A stretch of DNA of 64,000 nucleotides. Origin: Amoeboaphelidium protococcarum (Eukaryota > Aphelidiomycota > Aphelidea). Made by a program: the position numbers and the translations under genes. Location: contig JALECJ010000256.1 of the NCBI GenBank assembly GCA_023515745.1, forward strand, positions 620,001 through 684,000, given 5' to 3'. Within the stretch, counting starts at the first letter, position 1. Each line of letters opens with the position of its first letter. Positions 23,671 to 36,162 of the stretch are shown in pieces. The notes under the pieces are model-generated. The model was not told the DNA's origin and searched no databases. It saw nothing but the letters and a program-made list of their open reading frames with translations.

Positions 23671-26600
23671 TCACTATCTAAATACGGAGGTCAGCTTCTC
23701 TTGTAAGTCTAGTATTTTGAATGGCTTGCTGAGGAAATCATTCATTCCCGCTTGTAGGCACGTGACCTTGTCTTGCTCTGAGGCATTCGCTGTCAGTCCA
23801 ATAATCCACAAATGACTGAACCGCTCATCGCCTCTTATGCGTCTTGTCGCTTCCAAGCCATCCATTATAGGCATCTGGCAATCCATGAGCACTATATCAG
23901 GTATAAACGAATTTCCTTCCAGAATATCTAGTCCCTCCTGACCATTATTGGCAATCTTGACATTGGTAAACTTGAGATTCTTTAAAATATGTACAGCTAC
24001 TTTTTAATTGATCGGATTATCTTCGCAAATGAGAATTCTAACAGCTTCATAGTGATTAAAATTCACCGGGGTATCAGCATGATCTACCAGCGGTGTAGAG
24101 CCGCGCTTAGTTTTATATATTGAGGAGAGCATCTCATAGAGCGCACGCTTTTTCACTGGACGCCTAAGGAGATGACATCCTAGGTACTGAGACTTTTCAA
24201 AATCAAGCGGCACTATAAGAACAACATCGAGGCGAGAGCAGCGCTCTTTCATTTACTTTATCACAGTGCGACACGTCTCTTCAGATTTATACTCCAGCAG
24301 TAGCAAAAGTCGATCCGCAGTCCCACCACTATCCGGCGTGGCAATCTTAAATCCCCAACTACTCACGTACCGGCTAATCATACCTGATAACTAATCACAA
24401 CTGAATACAATCTCAGCAGTAACATTATCTTCTACGGACACCAGCAAATCATACTGCAACATTTACGGACTACCACAGTTGAACCAATATTGGAACACGG
24501 ATCCCACTCCTAATGTGGATTCCACCTAAACATCGCCACCCATTAAGTTGCACAGCTTTTTCACTATAGCCAAGCCAAGTCCAGTGCCGCCAAATGATTT
24601 CGAGATTGACGAATCAGCCTGGGTGAAGCTGTTGAACAACTTCTTCACATTCTCCGGAGATATGCCGATTCCAGTATCCTGTACTGACACAACCATGCGT
24701 CTACTACTCTACTCTTGAGTGTTTTCGTACTCAAATTCAGACTTGATCTTGATGAATCCCTTCTGCGTAAACTTTAAAGCATTAGACACCAAATTGATTA
24801 TAATCTATCTCAGTCGAGTCTCATCTCCCATAATAATCATGTCACGATCATGTTCATTGATGAGATAAATCTACTTTTCATCAGACTTCTGGGCAAATAG
24901 ATCCATCGCTTTGTCCATCATTTGAGTGAAATTGAACATGCACAGGTTAAGTTCCAATTTCCCGGACTCAATCTTGCTGAAATCGAGGATATCATTAATA
25001 ATGGCGAGCAGGTCGTTGGCGCTAGAATGCAAGATACTAACATATTCCGTCTGAGTACTATCAAGCGGAGTCCTCTGCAAACACTCAGCCATACCTATAA
25101 CAGAATTCATGGGAGTTCTAATCTCATGAGACATATTAGCCAAGAACATCGACTTGGCACTCGTGGCCCTCTCTGCCACATCTTTGGCAGCTCTCAACTC
25201 GGCAGTGCGCTGCGCAACTAAATTTTCCAAATTCCGATTGTGTTCAGCAAGTTCTTCATACAGCGAAGAGTTCACAATGGACACCGCAGCCTGGGCGGTA
25301 ATTAGAGTCAAAGCGCGGATTCTATTAGGCGTAAACGATCCCTCCATAACATCATTTGTAAAATATGCAACTCCCAAAGTAATACCATGGTTAATGATGG
25401 GAAAGCAGAGAATACTCTTCACATTTGGAGCTCTGACACTGACATAATTATCCATAATATTATAATCGATGCTGAGAGTAGTGAATAAATTCGCACTAGA
25501 TTTCACAAATACCTTCTACTACTTCCTAACGGCGTCAAATAGTTCCAATGGAGCATAATCGATAGATATGAGCACTGCTTACTCTTGGCCAAAAAGCAAC
25601 TGATAGACAACATCAGATTTAGTGTTCACTTTCAAATTGCTCAGATGGAGAATCACCTATTACGCTCCACTAGTCTATAGCAAGATATTCATCAAACTTT
25701 TAATCAGAGAGTCCAACTTCATCTCCGAGCCAACGGTCATTGAAGATTTCATCACAGTCTCAATGTCCAGATTCATAAAACTAGGTCCATACGAATACTG
25801 ATTCAACTGCTAAGCCTCCTCTTTCATCTACTCAGCTTTACTCTCCAGGCCCTGGCCTTTATACTTCTCGTATGCTTCAACGGCAAAAAACTTGGCCAGT
25901 CTGGGCTAATTCGTCTCCTTGTAGTACTTGCACAATGCCTCATCAATCAAACCGGCAGCCTTCCGTTAACCATTGGAGTAAGCAATGGAGGAGGCCAAAT
26001 TCAGAATTCGAATATAGTCCTCGCCTCTCACGCGGCAAATCTCAGCTTCAAGATGCTTATAGCGGCAGGCAAAATTTGACGGACAACGTTCTGAGAGTAC
26101 CTGGATCTTGTGAAAATGATCCAGCACTATTTGGGGGATCTCAGAACCGACAGGCAACAAAGCAAGGATAGACAACGCGTCATAATAGTAATACAGAGAA
26201 GTGAAGAAGATACCAGGAGCACCACTGGACGATAGGCCACACTTATGTCCTTCCTTTACAGCCTGTTCGTAGTCGCCCCACACATAACACATGATCATGC
26301 GCCATAAATGGAGACAAAACTATATAAGCCCAAAGGATTCAAGACTTTGCATCAGCTGCTCATCCGAATCATTAAAAAAGGAGCCCATCAATCTAGTTTT
26401 TATATCACAGTCAACACCAATGAGACACTCTGCAGCTTACAACATGATACGAGTGTATTGAATGCCTAAATAATGACCAAAAGATTCAACCACTGCAAGA
26501 TTGGGCGCACCTTTCTCCAAAATTGACTGCAAAGGTATACCGCAAATAATTTAAAACCCAATTTGCTCTGCTATCCCGTAACCAATATACTCAATCTGAA

Positions 26601-29600
26601 AGGTCCGCGTACCAACCTAAATGGCAGTATCAAAGTGATGTAAAGAATGATTGAGATTCTCAGTCCATGGCACAATGTGGGATGCAAACACCTTGTTGCA
26701 CTAACAATGCAGCGCATTCTCAGGAAATCTACTAATTGCTTTCATTCCATACGTACCAAACTGGAAACTTTTCGCCAAAGTGGATTCCTCAACTGTGATA
26801 GCCTCCAACATTCCCTACAACACCAACCCATAAGATCCTTCAGGAGTGATGCCCTTCTGAACAGATATCATAGTCATATTATAAATGATGGCTGGTAAAA
26901 GTTCTGGCTAACCAAAATACACAGGTCCGATAAGACCGCAAGAGATCTTCATTGCAAGTACCACCTTCTGATCTGAGGCTATTTAGAGTTGATCAACATC
27001 CAAATCGATACCTCTGGCAGCATACTTCAACTCTTCTCTACCGCTGTCACTAGTTGGAATACCGAATCCCAAATTCTTCAATGCTTCAAGTCCCAAAGAA
27101 ATAGCTTTGGTCGTCTCACCTTGAGCCATATGATACTCTATGAACAACATTTAAAATTTCGTTTAATCAATAGTATCCTTCAAATGAGCCTTTACTTCAT
27201 CTATAGCACTACCCACCGACTTGAAGTTGGCAAGATATAGATGAGATGTGATCTTGATGTAGTACATTGCTTGCATCTAAGTTTTGTGCTCCTGCCAGTC
27301 TTGTGATGAGGAGTAACTCAGCGCATTAGAAACAAAATCAGCTGCAGATTCGTATAGGGATAACTCAGATGCCTTCTCGGCAGCCATCAAATTTATAAAT
27401 GCCATATTCCACCTTGAAAATCGACGATCGACTCTGAGTGCATCCGGCTCATTATCAAAACTTTGATTCAGATGCTTCACAATGTCAAAGAGATTAAGCA
27501 GCGATTTCAGCTGTAGATTAATCTCACACCTACCAAGTAGAATGGATGCAATCTTCAAATGAAGACGCTTCTCCTCTCTGCGATCATTGCACTAAAAGTA
27601 AGCAGTCTATTATATTCTGTCATGAGAGAATAAAAGCTCTTCCGTGGACTTATTCTCAAAGAGATATCCCTGCTTCAAAGCATCGTCAATACCACTCTCT
27701 AACACGGAAGGATCAATCAACTCGGATAAACTCAACTGACTCAATACTTTACAGTCCACTCTATGACCAATAAAAGCACAAAGCTTTAACGAAACTCGCG
27801 TGGCCTCTTGCAGCTAAATAAAACTCTATGACAAGAAATCCACTACATTCTCACTGAGATCGCAATTGGCTATATCCTGCAAACTACAATTCCAAGCAGT
27901 GGTCTCCCAATCGAACCACAACAGATTCCGGTGAACCATGCCTTTCAGATATTCAATGACAAAGAATGGATTACCCCTAGTCTTGGCATAAACAATACCA
28001 GAAAGATTTTCAATGATATCAGATGAAGCCACCTGACTATGAAGAACATCTTACACTATAGAAACCACACAATTATCTGAAAGGTCTTATAGTCGAATAA
28101 AGCGTACAATTGATTGATCTTTAGCTTACGCATATTTCTACTCAGCTTTACGTATAAACTCTCTCAAATGGCCATCAGGCGAAACTTCATTACTTCTATA
28201 CGCTGCCACAATAATGACATTGCATATTTTCTGCGGATGTGCATTGAATGCCAGATACTCTAACAACGATATAGTGCCATGATCACTCCACTGTAAATCG
28301 TCCATGAAAATGATTAGAGGATGCTGGTCACTCGCCAGAGCTCCAACAAACTTAGAGAATGCATTCATAAAGCGCTTCTCCCTCTCCTGAGGCGACAATG
28401 AGGGGACAGGTTGTAGAGGACCAAGAAGAGCAGATAACTCCGGAAACACATCAGCCAATACCTGGCCCATACCATCCAAAGAGGTGATCAATTTATCTAT
28501 TATTGTAAGTATGTGTTTTGGAGGGACGGCCTATTTCAACTAACTGACATACCTCGAGATTAGTGGACTGAAGGCTTATATAATGGCAAGCAACGGAGTC
28601 ATTCTATCAAATTAATCCACCTTACCTTGCACGAATACTGGCAATTACACCGCCTCATCCCCCTCTTACTGACCATTCTGACGACCAGTCACCAACTTTT
28701 AAAATTCATAAAAGAATGAAGTCTTCCCTACACCACTGTAACCATCAAGTAACACCAATTAAACTCCTTATTGTAAGTTTTCAACTTCCAGCGTCTACAT
28801 CATTGACGAGATCAAATGCTCACGACCATACAACCGCTGAGGATAGCCAATTACGGACAAAGTATCGTACCTGCCAGCTCTCAGTGCATACACATCTTTA
28901 TAATCATCATTGCGAATCAGCATGGCTTTATAATTCCGCAGATCTGCAATAAGACTCTTCAAGCCAGAGTATCGCTTCTTTGGATCCTTGGCGAGCATGC
29001 GCATAACCACATCGGAAAGATACTAAGAATACAAAAGCTATCTTTCCTACTACTACTACTAGTAGTGAGGCTATTGCTACTCTTACTACTTGATTAATTC
29101 ATAAGGACTCTTAAACTCTATAGCCAAATGTGTGTGTCTGACATGCAATGGATCTTCAACCTCATAACTTCTCATCGGACTCTCCAGGCCCTTTTTTGAT
29201 GCACCAGAATATGGCGATGCTCCACCGCTAGAGCTACTCCTAACAGATACAATACTGGAACTCATATTAGTGGGCGTTTCATCCAGATGCAATTTTACCG
29301 AAGCTTACGCGACTTTATCGAAAGGCATTGAGCCGAGTAACAACTGATAGAACAGAATACCAAGCGCATAGATATCCTAACTAAATGTAGCTCGTGGATT
29401 ATCATTAAATAGTTCAGGTGCACAATACCTGATATCAATATCTGAAGAAACAGAGCTATTCACAGGCACCACATGGGAGAAGTCATAAAGCTTCACTTGA
29501 ATATCGAAGTCCGCCGACAACTTGCATAGGATAGTGGAGAGATACAACTTCCTCACTACCAAACCTTAATTATGAAGAAGTAGAATGCTTTCGCAGACGC

Positions 29601-30468
29601 GCAACATAATGTCCGTTTTAACGATATCAGAAATCTTCTTCAACTCAAACTCATCTGTAATTTCCCCAGCACTAAATATTCTGATGATATCCAGAGGCAC
29701 CAATTAGCTCAGACTCTAATATCCATCCACCAATTAACCACTATATAAAAACTTAGGACTCTCAAGTACTCCTCTACTCAATTCTTATAGATGCTGACTC
29801 GGAGGTATGCCTTAAGATGACGTTATATTGCGCGCAGTATGTGGAAATTCTAGCGTGGGAGAAGTACGGCTACCGTTAAACCCCTTATGAATGGGCACTG
29901 GACTACTACTCTTTGAGGCATACTGACTCTTGGCATTAAGATTCAGCTAACTGAACTAAGAGTTATCCTCTGTGTAGTTTACCGGTATCAGAATCTTGTG
30001 ACTAGCGGTGGATAGTCCGACTCTCTGCACCAGTCCAGATATAATTTAACATTCTTGTCGGTACGCCTCATAAGATTCAACTTGCCTATAGCATTAGGAT
30101 ACAAGATCATCAGGGAACTACTTGTCTGTACTACCATCAGACTGTAATTTCGAGGTATCTAAACATACGTCACCATCACTATCGCCAGGAAACGATCCCT
30201 GCCATTATTAGATCCAGTAGAATTGATCAGGCAACACAACAGCACCTTACACACTAAACTGAGATCCTTTACCATCTCTCAGTAGATCGCCCTTGATACG
30301 ATTGACTTGTATATCTGGTGTCTCTTACTAACTCCGTCTTAAAAGTACTGTCTTCTCCACGGTAGACATTGATTTACTAGACTTTCTTTGTTCTTCTTGA
30401 TCTTGTTGTTTAGATGAGAAAATTGTCCGGTTGCTATTACTGTACAATAAAAGCAGACGATTGCTCAT
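23671..30468 (-). CDS. giant hybrid histidine kinase: pseudokinase-AAA ATPase-GAF-HisKA-HATPase-receiver
   Basis: One intron-free frame of about 2265 residues, with TGA at 23673-23671. Approximate order: N-terminal Ser/Thr-kinase-like domain 215-510, AAA ATPase 540-900 (Walker A GYSGVGKT, Walker [12 protein letters not shown]), helical repeat region 920-1520, GAF 1580-1715, HisKA with [15 protein letters not shown] (~1777), HATPase with [15 protein letters not shown], a degenerate receiver ~2000-2110, and a canonical receiver with phospho-acceptor Asp in [12 protein letters not shown] (~2196). The kinase domain lacks catalytic residues: VVRKL replaces HRDL and YDFS replaces DFG. This domain order is known from fungal group X-type kinases for stress and morphogenesis signalling. 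The start is uncertain: ATG 30468 is the first in-frame Met, and the frame stays open to about 30534. Confidence 0.92.
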
Positions 30469-30879
30469 TAACTCGGGCGGGAAAAACGAGAAACGAAGAT
30501 CGTCATCCTTCAAGGGCCATGCGCCACCTGAGCGTCATCTTCGGATCGGCATTAACTGACTGAGTCCCGTCCCTATTTTGTTCCTTAGGAGATTTTTTGA
30601 GTTTTTCTGTTGATGGAGAATGATATAAAGCATCTCTTATAGAATATTATATATGGAACTCTCTGCTGTCTTTCTTGTCGATATTTTCTAAGTTGGGGAC
30701 TCTCAGTATAGGTGAAATATTATGTTTCAGAAACAAATTCTGGTCAATTTGTACAAACCAAAAGGAGAATTTGAAAGGTGATAAAGATTCACACTAGAAA
30801 GTCATCATTAAACTTAAACCTTCGTCATACTCATCACTATCATTTCATCATTTACGGGAAGCTTGCACAAACTACGTGA
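30469..30879. other. intergenic region upstream of the histidine kinase
   Basis: About 410 bp. The first ~65 bp are open in the kinase frame but without ATG, so a small upstream exon cannot be excluded. Nothing else recognised. Confidence 0.4.
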
Positions 30880-31662
30880 TCACTTTTGGAACATTGCAGC
30901 ACGGGCAGCCAAGCGCTACTTGGATTCCTCCTTGATGCGCTCCTTCTCTTCAGCCTCCTTACGCTCACGGTCCAGTTCAGCCTTGCGCGCATCCTACAAT
31001 TTCTTCTTCTCTTCATACTCCTTCTTGATCTTGTCACGGTTGTCTGCAGTAGTGTCCTTAGTTGCAGCAGCCTACTGCTCAAAGAACTTTGCATGTTGAG
31101 ATAGACCACCCTACATTAATCAAAGATATCGAATAGATATAGACATGATCAGTCAGTCAATCACTAAAACAGAGAAATACTTACATTGTAGATACGACCA
31201 AAGATTGGTAAATCTGCAGAATCAGGAGCCTTTCCATTCTGATCTGGTCCACTCAGCATGGCCAGAAATTCGATAAAACTAATTTTACCGTCCTGATCCT
31301 TGTCGATTTCCTAAATCATCTTCTTCACCTCGGTGGCAGTCTTGGTCTGCTACAGCTTCTCCATCATCTTGGTCACATCATGAAAGTCCAAGAAATTATC
31401 AGAATCCAAATCATAAGACTACAATATACAATTGATGTTATTCTATAGCTGGAATGACAGAATGATGATATACCTTAAAGTTCTTGCGAGATTAGTCGAC
31501 AACTTCCTTGGACAAGTTCTTGAATCTTCCACCTTGAAAAGTGATCACATCAGAGTAACTACCAAGAGATAAAAATCGTCAATGATTATGGCTGACTAAA
31601 GGTATTTATCAAACTTACGCAGACTCTGGAGTCAGATTAGTAATTTCAACCTTCTTGGACAT
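30880..31662 (-). CDS. two-EF-hand protein with C-terminal coiled coil, EFHD/swiprosin-like (four exons)
   Basis: Exons 31662-31619, 31558-31474, 31418-31185 and 31110-30880 join to 197 residues. The introns are 60, 55 and 74 nt, starting GTAAGT, GTATAT and GTAAGT and all ending TAG. The N-terminus MSKKVEITNLTPESAYSD leads to two EF-hands: a first loop DLDSDNFLDFHD (Asp rather than Glu at position 12) and a canonical second loop DKDQDGKISFIE. A charged coiled coil follows (KIKKEYEEKKKLQDARKAEL) ending in RLAARAAMFQK. The layout matches animal EFHD1/EFHD2 (swiprosin), calcium-regulated actin-binding proteins. The three splices keep the frame exactly, which supports both the introns and the code. 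Confidence 0.85.
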
Positions 31663-31906
31663 TGTGAGTTGACTTGCAGTTAAATTATTACACTTATTAA
31701 AAAAATAAAACTGTTGAGTTTGGATTGTTTCAACTTTGTTCGCTCTGTTCACAAGAAGACGGGCGAGAGCCGTTTCAGAGGCTCACGATATGATTCGTGA
31801 GAGCATTTTCACCTTGACGATATAACAGTGGCTTGGAAACAACTTTACCAATATTATACATTATCTTAACTTAGAATTACACAAATAACAAGAGTTTGTT
31901 CACTAA

Positions 31907-32968
31907 TCATTGATTGATTGAAAATGAGTATTGAGTGGTCTGGGTGTAACGATCACCTTTTCTTAAAATAACTTACTTATCCCATCCGACATCTTTGTGA
32001 TTTATGGCATCAACATATCGCTGAGCTTCAAAGCAAAAGCCAGCATATTATCCGTAGCCTTCAACTTCATGACACGCCTTTGCCAGTCTATTCACTTTCT
32101 CGTCTAGCCAATTGGCAGTGTAGAACATGAACGCCGGTTCCGTGGTTTCGAATTGCATCTACACTCCAGACTACGGACATTATACTGTGGCAACTTGTTA
32201 TAGAGAGTCCTTTGACTTAGACGTGTCAATCGCATAGCAATGATCATACCCTCTCCATTTCTGCAGATAATTGATCTTATCTTTCAGGTTCTGCGATCGA
32301 GATAGATCTAATGGAGTATTCAGAGTATCAAGTATTTTACCAGTTGGTATTTGGTGATTGTCAGCATCAAACTCTAAATACTACTATGACCCAATTCTAA
32401 ATATATGATTGTCGACAATATTATCCTTGCACAATCCAGATAGATTGAAATATGAATGGTTTGTCAAATTGACGATGGTAGATTTGCCATTGAGCAGCTG
32501 CGAGTGATACTTGATGCGAAGACCATACTAATTGTTATCACTGTCGTCATAGACTTGATATACGACTCGAGTCTACAATGTTCCAGGATAGCCCTCTTGC
32601 ATGTCTTCTGATACTAGCTAAAGAGTTACTCGATCATAAGCTTAGTCTATAATCGTCCAATATTAGTGACTGAATGCTTATTTTGGTCCCCCATGGAGAG
32701 CATTCTACCCATTGTTCACTGCCAACGTGTAATTAACACCATCCAGAGAAAACTTTCCATAAGCTATCCTATTAGCAACGCGCCCACATATACAGCCAAA
32801 GTACGCATTGGATCCTCTATCAAAAAGGTAATCATCTGCATTATCATGGCCCAGGACCACGTCGATAATTTCCCCATGCTTGTTGGGAACTCTTAATGAT
32901 TGCACAGTGGCTCCATAGTTAAGAAGAGTCGCCTCAATTCTACCAGCTACATGTACTTAATTGACAGT
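31907..32968 (-). CDS. galM: aldose 1-epimerase (galactose mutarotase), 5' end unresolved
   Basis: Converts alpha- and beta-anomers of galactose/glucose at the entry of the Leloir pathway. The frame runs from an upstream TGA at 32971-32969 to TGA 31909-31907 (about 350 codons). Motifs: LLNYGATVQSL near the N-terminus, GRVANRIAYGKFSLDG, NALHGG, the catalytic His region NLTNHSYFNLSG, a DPxD-like YDHCYAID, and the C-terminal FCFEAQRYVDAINH (normally LExQ) then QVILRKGDRY. There is no ATG in frame upstream of the conserved core. A first exon is therefore expected further upstream, with an acceptor such as ATGTAG near 32950; I could not find a phase-consistent donor. The coordinates give the supported coding core only. 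Confidence 0.88.
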
Positions 32969-33626
32969 TCAATATAGAGAAAATAATTAAAACTGGAGAG
33001 CCTACATTTTATTGTTACAGCTTACATAACGTAAATTTACTGGGTTAACTCAACAGCGTGGGAAACGACTTATTGCGGAAAAGCCGATTACAAAGGTTCC
33101 GTAGTTCTTTCTACAGTACGTAATCGGCGAATACGCTCTTTGATATTTCAGTGATTGACGATTGACGTCTTGCCTGTGCTTAATAAATAGAAAACTTATA
33201 AGAGAAATTCTTATGCATTTCAATCTGTCACACCACGGTGAAAACGGAGCCTTATCATGAACGTGAAAAATCGTGTAAATGGTTAACTATTACGAAAACG
33301 CGTTTATTAAACCAAAACACTTGGAACACTTACATTAATATAATTAAACTTATCCATGCACGCAACTAGGTAATTATGACCAATCTTTAATGCGACTAAC
33401 TATAATGAGAACTCCATTGATGGTTAAGCTCTATGTTTCAGTTCTCCTAAATTCTTGAAACGCGACCGAGATCTCAGAAGTTTCTCCCCCACCTGAGCGC
33501 TTGAAAGCCAACAAAAAAATACAAACCAAGACTATTGTGAACAACACCCAAAGCCAGTTCATATATAGCGAACTACGGTATTATCTACAAAAAAGCCGTT
33601 AATGCATGCGCAATGAAAAAGTAAGC
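32969..33626. other. intergenic region with a 9-bp-stem inverted repeat
   Basis: Probably includes the missing first exon of galM. A perfect inverted repeat, GCCGATTAC at 33083-33091 and GTAATCGGC at 33120-33128, could form a hairpin with a 28-nt loop. No known RNA family recognised. Confidence 0.4.
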
Positions 33627-33697
33627 GCCCGATATCGGGATCGAACCGATGACCTTTGGATTAAAAGTCCACTGCTCTACCGCTGAGCTAATCGGGC
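33627..33697 (-). tRNA. tRNA-Lys (anticodon TTT)
   Basis: 71 nt on the minus strand fold as a cloverleaf: acceptor GCCCGAT/ATCGGGC (7 bp), D arm GCTC...GAGC, anticodon loop CTTTTAA, variable AGGTC, T arm ATCGG-TTCGATC-CCGAT. The anticodon UUU reads Lys AAA/AAG. The anticodon stem has an unpaired G-A at its top, the only irregularity. No intron. The A and B box sequences (TTAGCTCAGCGG, GGTTCGATCCC) are intact. Confidence 0.93.
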
Positions 33698-34070
33698 GGG
33701 TAGATTGAAATTTTCCAATTTGATTGTATTTATTACGTATCTTTAGAATGCCTTCTACCATTCAATTACAAAAAGTTTTTGGATAGTGATACATTAAGAA
33801 CCTGGTGTACTGAAGTACAAATTCATTCAATCGCTGTCATTTGTCACAATCGGCAATTCGAGGAACATTCACGCTATGATATGATTAACACACATTGCAG
33901 TCAAATGTAAGATCGATTATGACATTTGTATACTTCCGATAACTGGACTTTTTAGGCGCGTTGTATCTAAGAGTAAGTTGCGAGAGATCGTCGCGTCAGA
34001 TGTAAAATGAGAATCTGTCAAACAATTAAGCTTTCCTTTACACAAAAATCAGCAGTCATACAGGTCTTAT
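33698..34070. other. intergenic region upstream of the LtrA gene
   Basis: 373 bp, AT-rich, no supported gene. Presumed promoter of the LtrA-like gene. Confidence 0.4.
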
Positions 34071-36107
34071 ATGATGACTGATAGGAACAGTTACGGCACT
34101 TCTATTGTCAATATTCCTAGTAATTAGAGTGAATAAGAAAATGTGCCAGAGCCTGAATTTGGTTAAGCGTCATCTAATGATTCCAATACAATCGATAATA
34201 ATGATGACGGTGCCGATATCGGGGAGCATGAGACTGTGCTGAAATTGTCAAAAATAGAGTTATAAGTGCTAGAGCCGAACGATACTGATAAAGAGCATCA
34301 TTTTACTCATCATGAATTTGGTCATGTGAAGATCTTTTACCTCAATGACAATGGCGACCATCTGGACGATACTGAAAGCGGTAATAATGGTGATAATGAT
34401 AACAATGGCAGATCGCACAGACATCGCCCGCGTCAGTTCTTCATCGGAGACGTTTTGTACCGAGAACGCAATGCTCGACGAGTTTCGTGGGATGAATTGT
34501 TTCTGGATCTGCTCTTTGTCTCGGTCACTCAGAAATTGTCTCACATTGTGGAGCTGGGCGCCTCGCATGATTACAAGAGCAAGTATGTCAGTCCCATCAC
34601 ATGGTGGAATATTGTTGACTTTTTTCTCGTGCTTGTCCCTGTGGTGTCTGCTTGGTACAACATTACCTCTTATCTGAATAGATTTGGTTAGCAAGGCATC
34701 GCTGATAGACTGGGACTGTATTTGGTTATGATTCTGATCTTTGGGATGGGCCTAAATGCTGAGAACGTGTTTAATTAGAATCCAGACAAGAACTCTGCCA
34801 ACATCTTTATCATAACTTTTTTGATACTTAGAGTTTTGCATTGTGGTGCTGTGATTGCTCAAGGTGTGATTAATCCAGAGTTCCTACGTTATCTGACCTT
34901 CACCACTCTCCTGCCTCAAATATCACTTGTTCCGTATTTTGTTAGTCTCTTCATTCCTATCACAGTTCCGAATGGTATGACTATAATGAGGAGTCTCTAC
35001 TTTGCTGGATACTTACTGGATGTGGCGTTTTATATTGCCGGTATGGCCCTCTCAATGTCCTTGAAGAGACATTTTGTGTATAGAGTCGCGCTGAACATTG
35101 AGCACTGGGTAGAGAGGATGGGTCTGTTCATTATTGTCATATTTGGTGAATTGATATTTGCCATTATACCATCGTCAGAGTTTCCAACGTTTTCATATCT
35201 CTACTTGGACAGTATCCTCGGCTTCTTTATTGTGGCATCACTGTAATGGATGTACTTTTACTTGATTGATGGATATAGTGGTAGATTTACTCACCCGCTC
35301 AGATATAAGCCTCTAAATGGTATTGTATGGACTCTTTGTCATCTGTGGTTGTCTGCCTTTCTTATTATACTCGGTGCAGGTATTGGGATAATGGTCAAGC
35401 ATGATCCCAAGATTTATAATCCTGCGGCTTTTGGATTAACAGAGCTGGAGTAGAGTGAGCTGGGTCATGCTGGATATGGAGCCGTCAGGTGGTTGGTGTC
35501 TGGTGGATATGCGGCGTCAATGTTTGTGCTCACTCTGATGGGTGCGTTGTATCATTGTAGAGATGCAGATGCGAAAGTCAAGCAATTTGATCGATATTCT
35601 GTTCATAATGTTCTGTTTAGAATATAGAACATATTCAGACGTCCTCACTTAACGCGAAGAGTGTCTAGTAGGTTGTAGTAATCTGATCAGTATATAAGTA
35701 ATCAGAATGCCGCGCAAGACATTGAATTGGCACTCAATAACCATGAGCCTTTGCAGAATAGAAATAGGGATCAGAATTATGACTTAAAGTTGCCAGATCA
35801 ACTTCCAAAGTTACCTCGATGTTTATTACCTAAAAGGGATCATCATGAGGATGATGTGATGCTTATCCCTCGATTCACGAAAGGCCTTAGATTGAGTATA
35901 CGATTCTTTGCCGGTCTCTGCGCAATTATTGTAGATCTTTGTAGTAACGATTATATGCCTGTATCAGTATTTCTCGGCATTATTGCTGTTGTTGCCGTTA
36001 CTGCAGTGTTTTTAGAAGAAGTTGGAAAGAGGAAGATTGAAGTGTCCAAGTCCAAGTTGCCGAATATTGTTGACCGTGAACCTAGAGGCATAGAAAAGAA
36101 TCAATGA
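34071..36107 (+). CDS. LtrA (low-temperature-requirement A) family membrane protein
   Basis: 678 residues in one frame (ATG 34071, or a second Met at 34074; TGA 36105). The N-terminal ~125 residues are acidic and Asn/Asp-rich with an HHFTHHEFGH stretch. The LtrA signature follows: RRVSWDELFLDLLFVSVTQK. About nine to ten hydrophobic helices follow, with a cytoplasmic polar insert (residues ~520-590), and two more helices at the C-terminus (VSVFLGIIAVVAVTAVF). LtrA was named in Listeria; eukaryotic homologues are common in fungi and their function is unknown. The gene converges on DRG1 with only 55 bp between stops. Confidence 0.85.
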
Positions 36108-36162
36108 TAAATACGCGGACAACTTTATATAAAATAAATCTTTCAATCAATCAAATTTCAAT

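Noticed and set aside
12509-30468. Pseudogene interpretation of the many TAA/TAG interruptions
   Set aside because: Frames of 1485 and 2266 codons contain only TAA/TAG interruptions and no TGA or frameshift. Decay would produce all three stops.
33627-33697. Suppressor tRNA for TAA/TAG
   Set aside because: The anticodon loop is CTTTTAA, so the anticodon is TTT (Lys). No tRNA with TTA or CTA anticodon was found in the window.
34071-36107. Recent bacterial transfer of the LtrA gene
   Set aside because: It uses TAR for Gln and has an acidic Asn-rich extension like neighbouring genes. Nothing in composition marks it as foreign, and fungi commonly have LtrA proteins.
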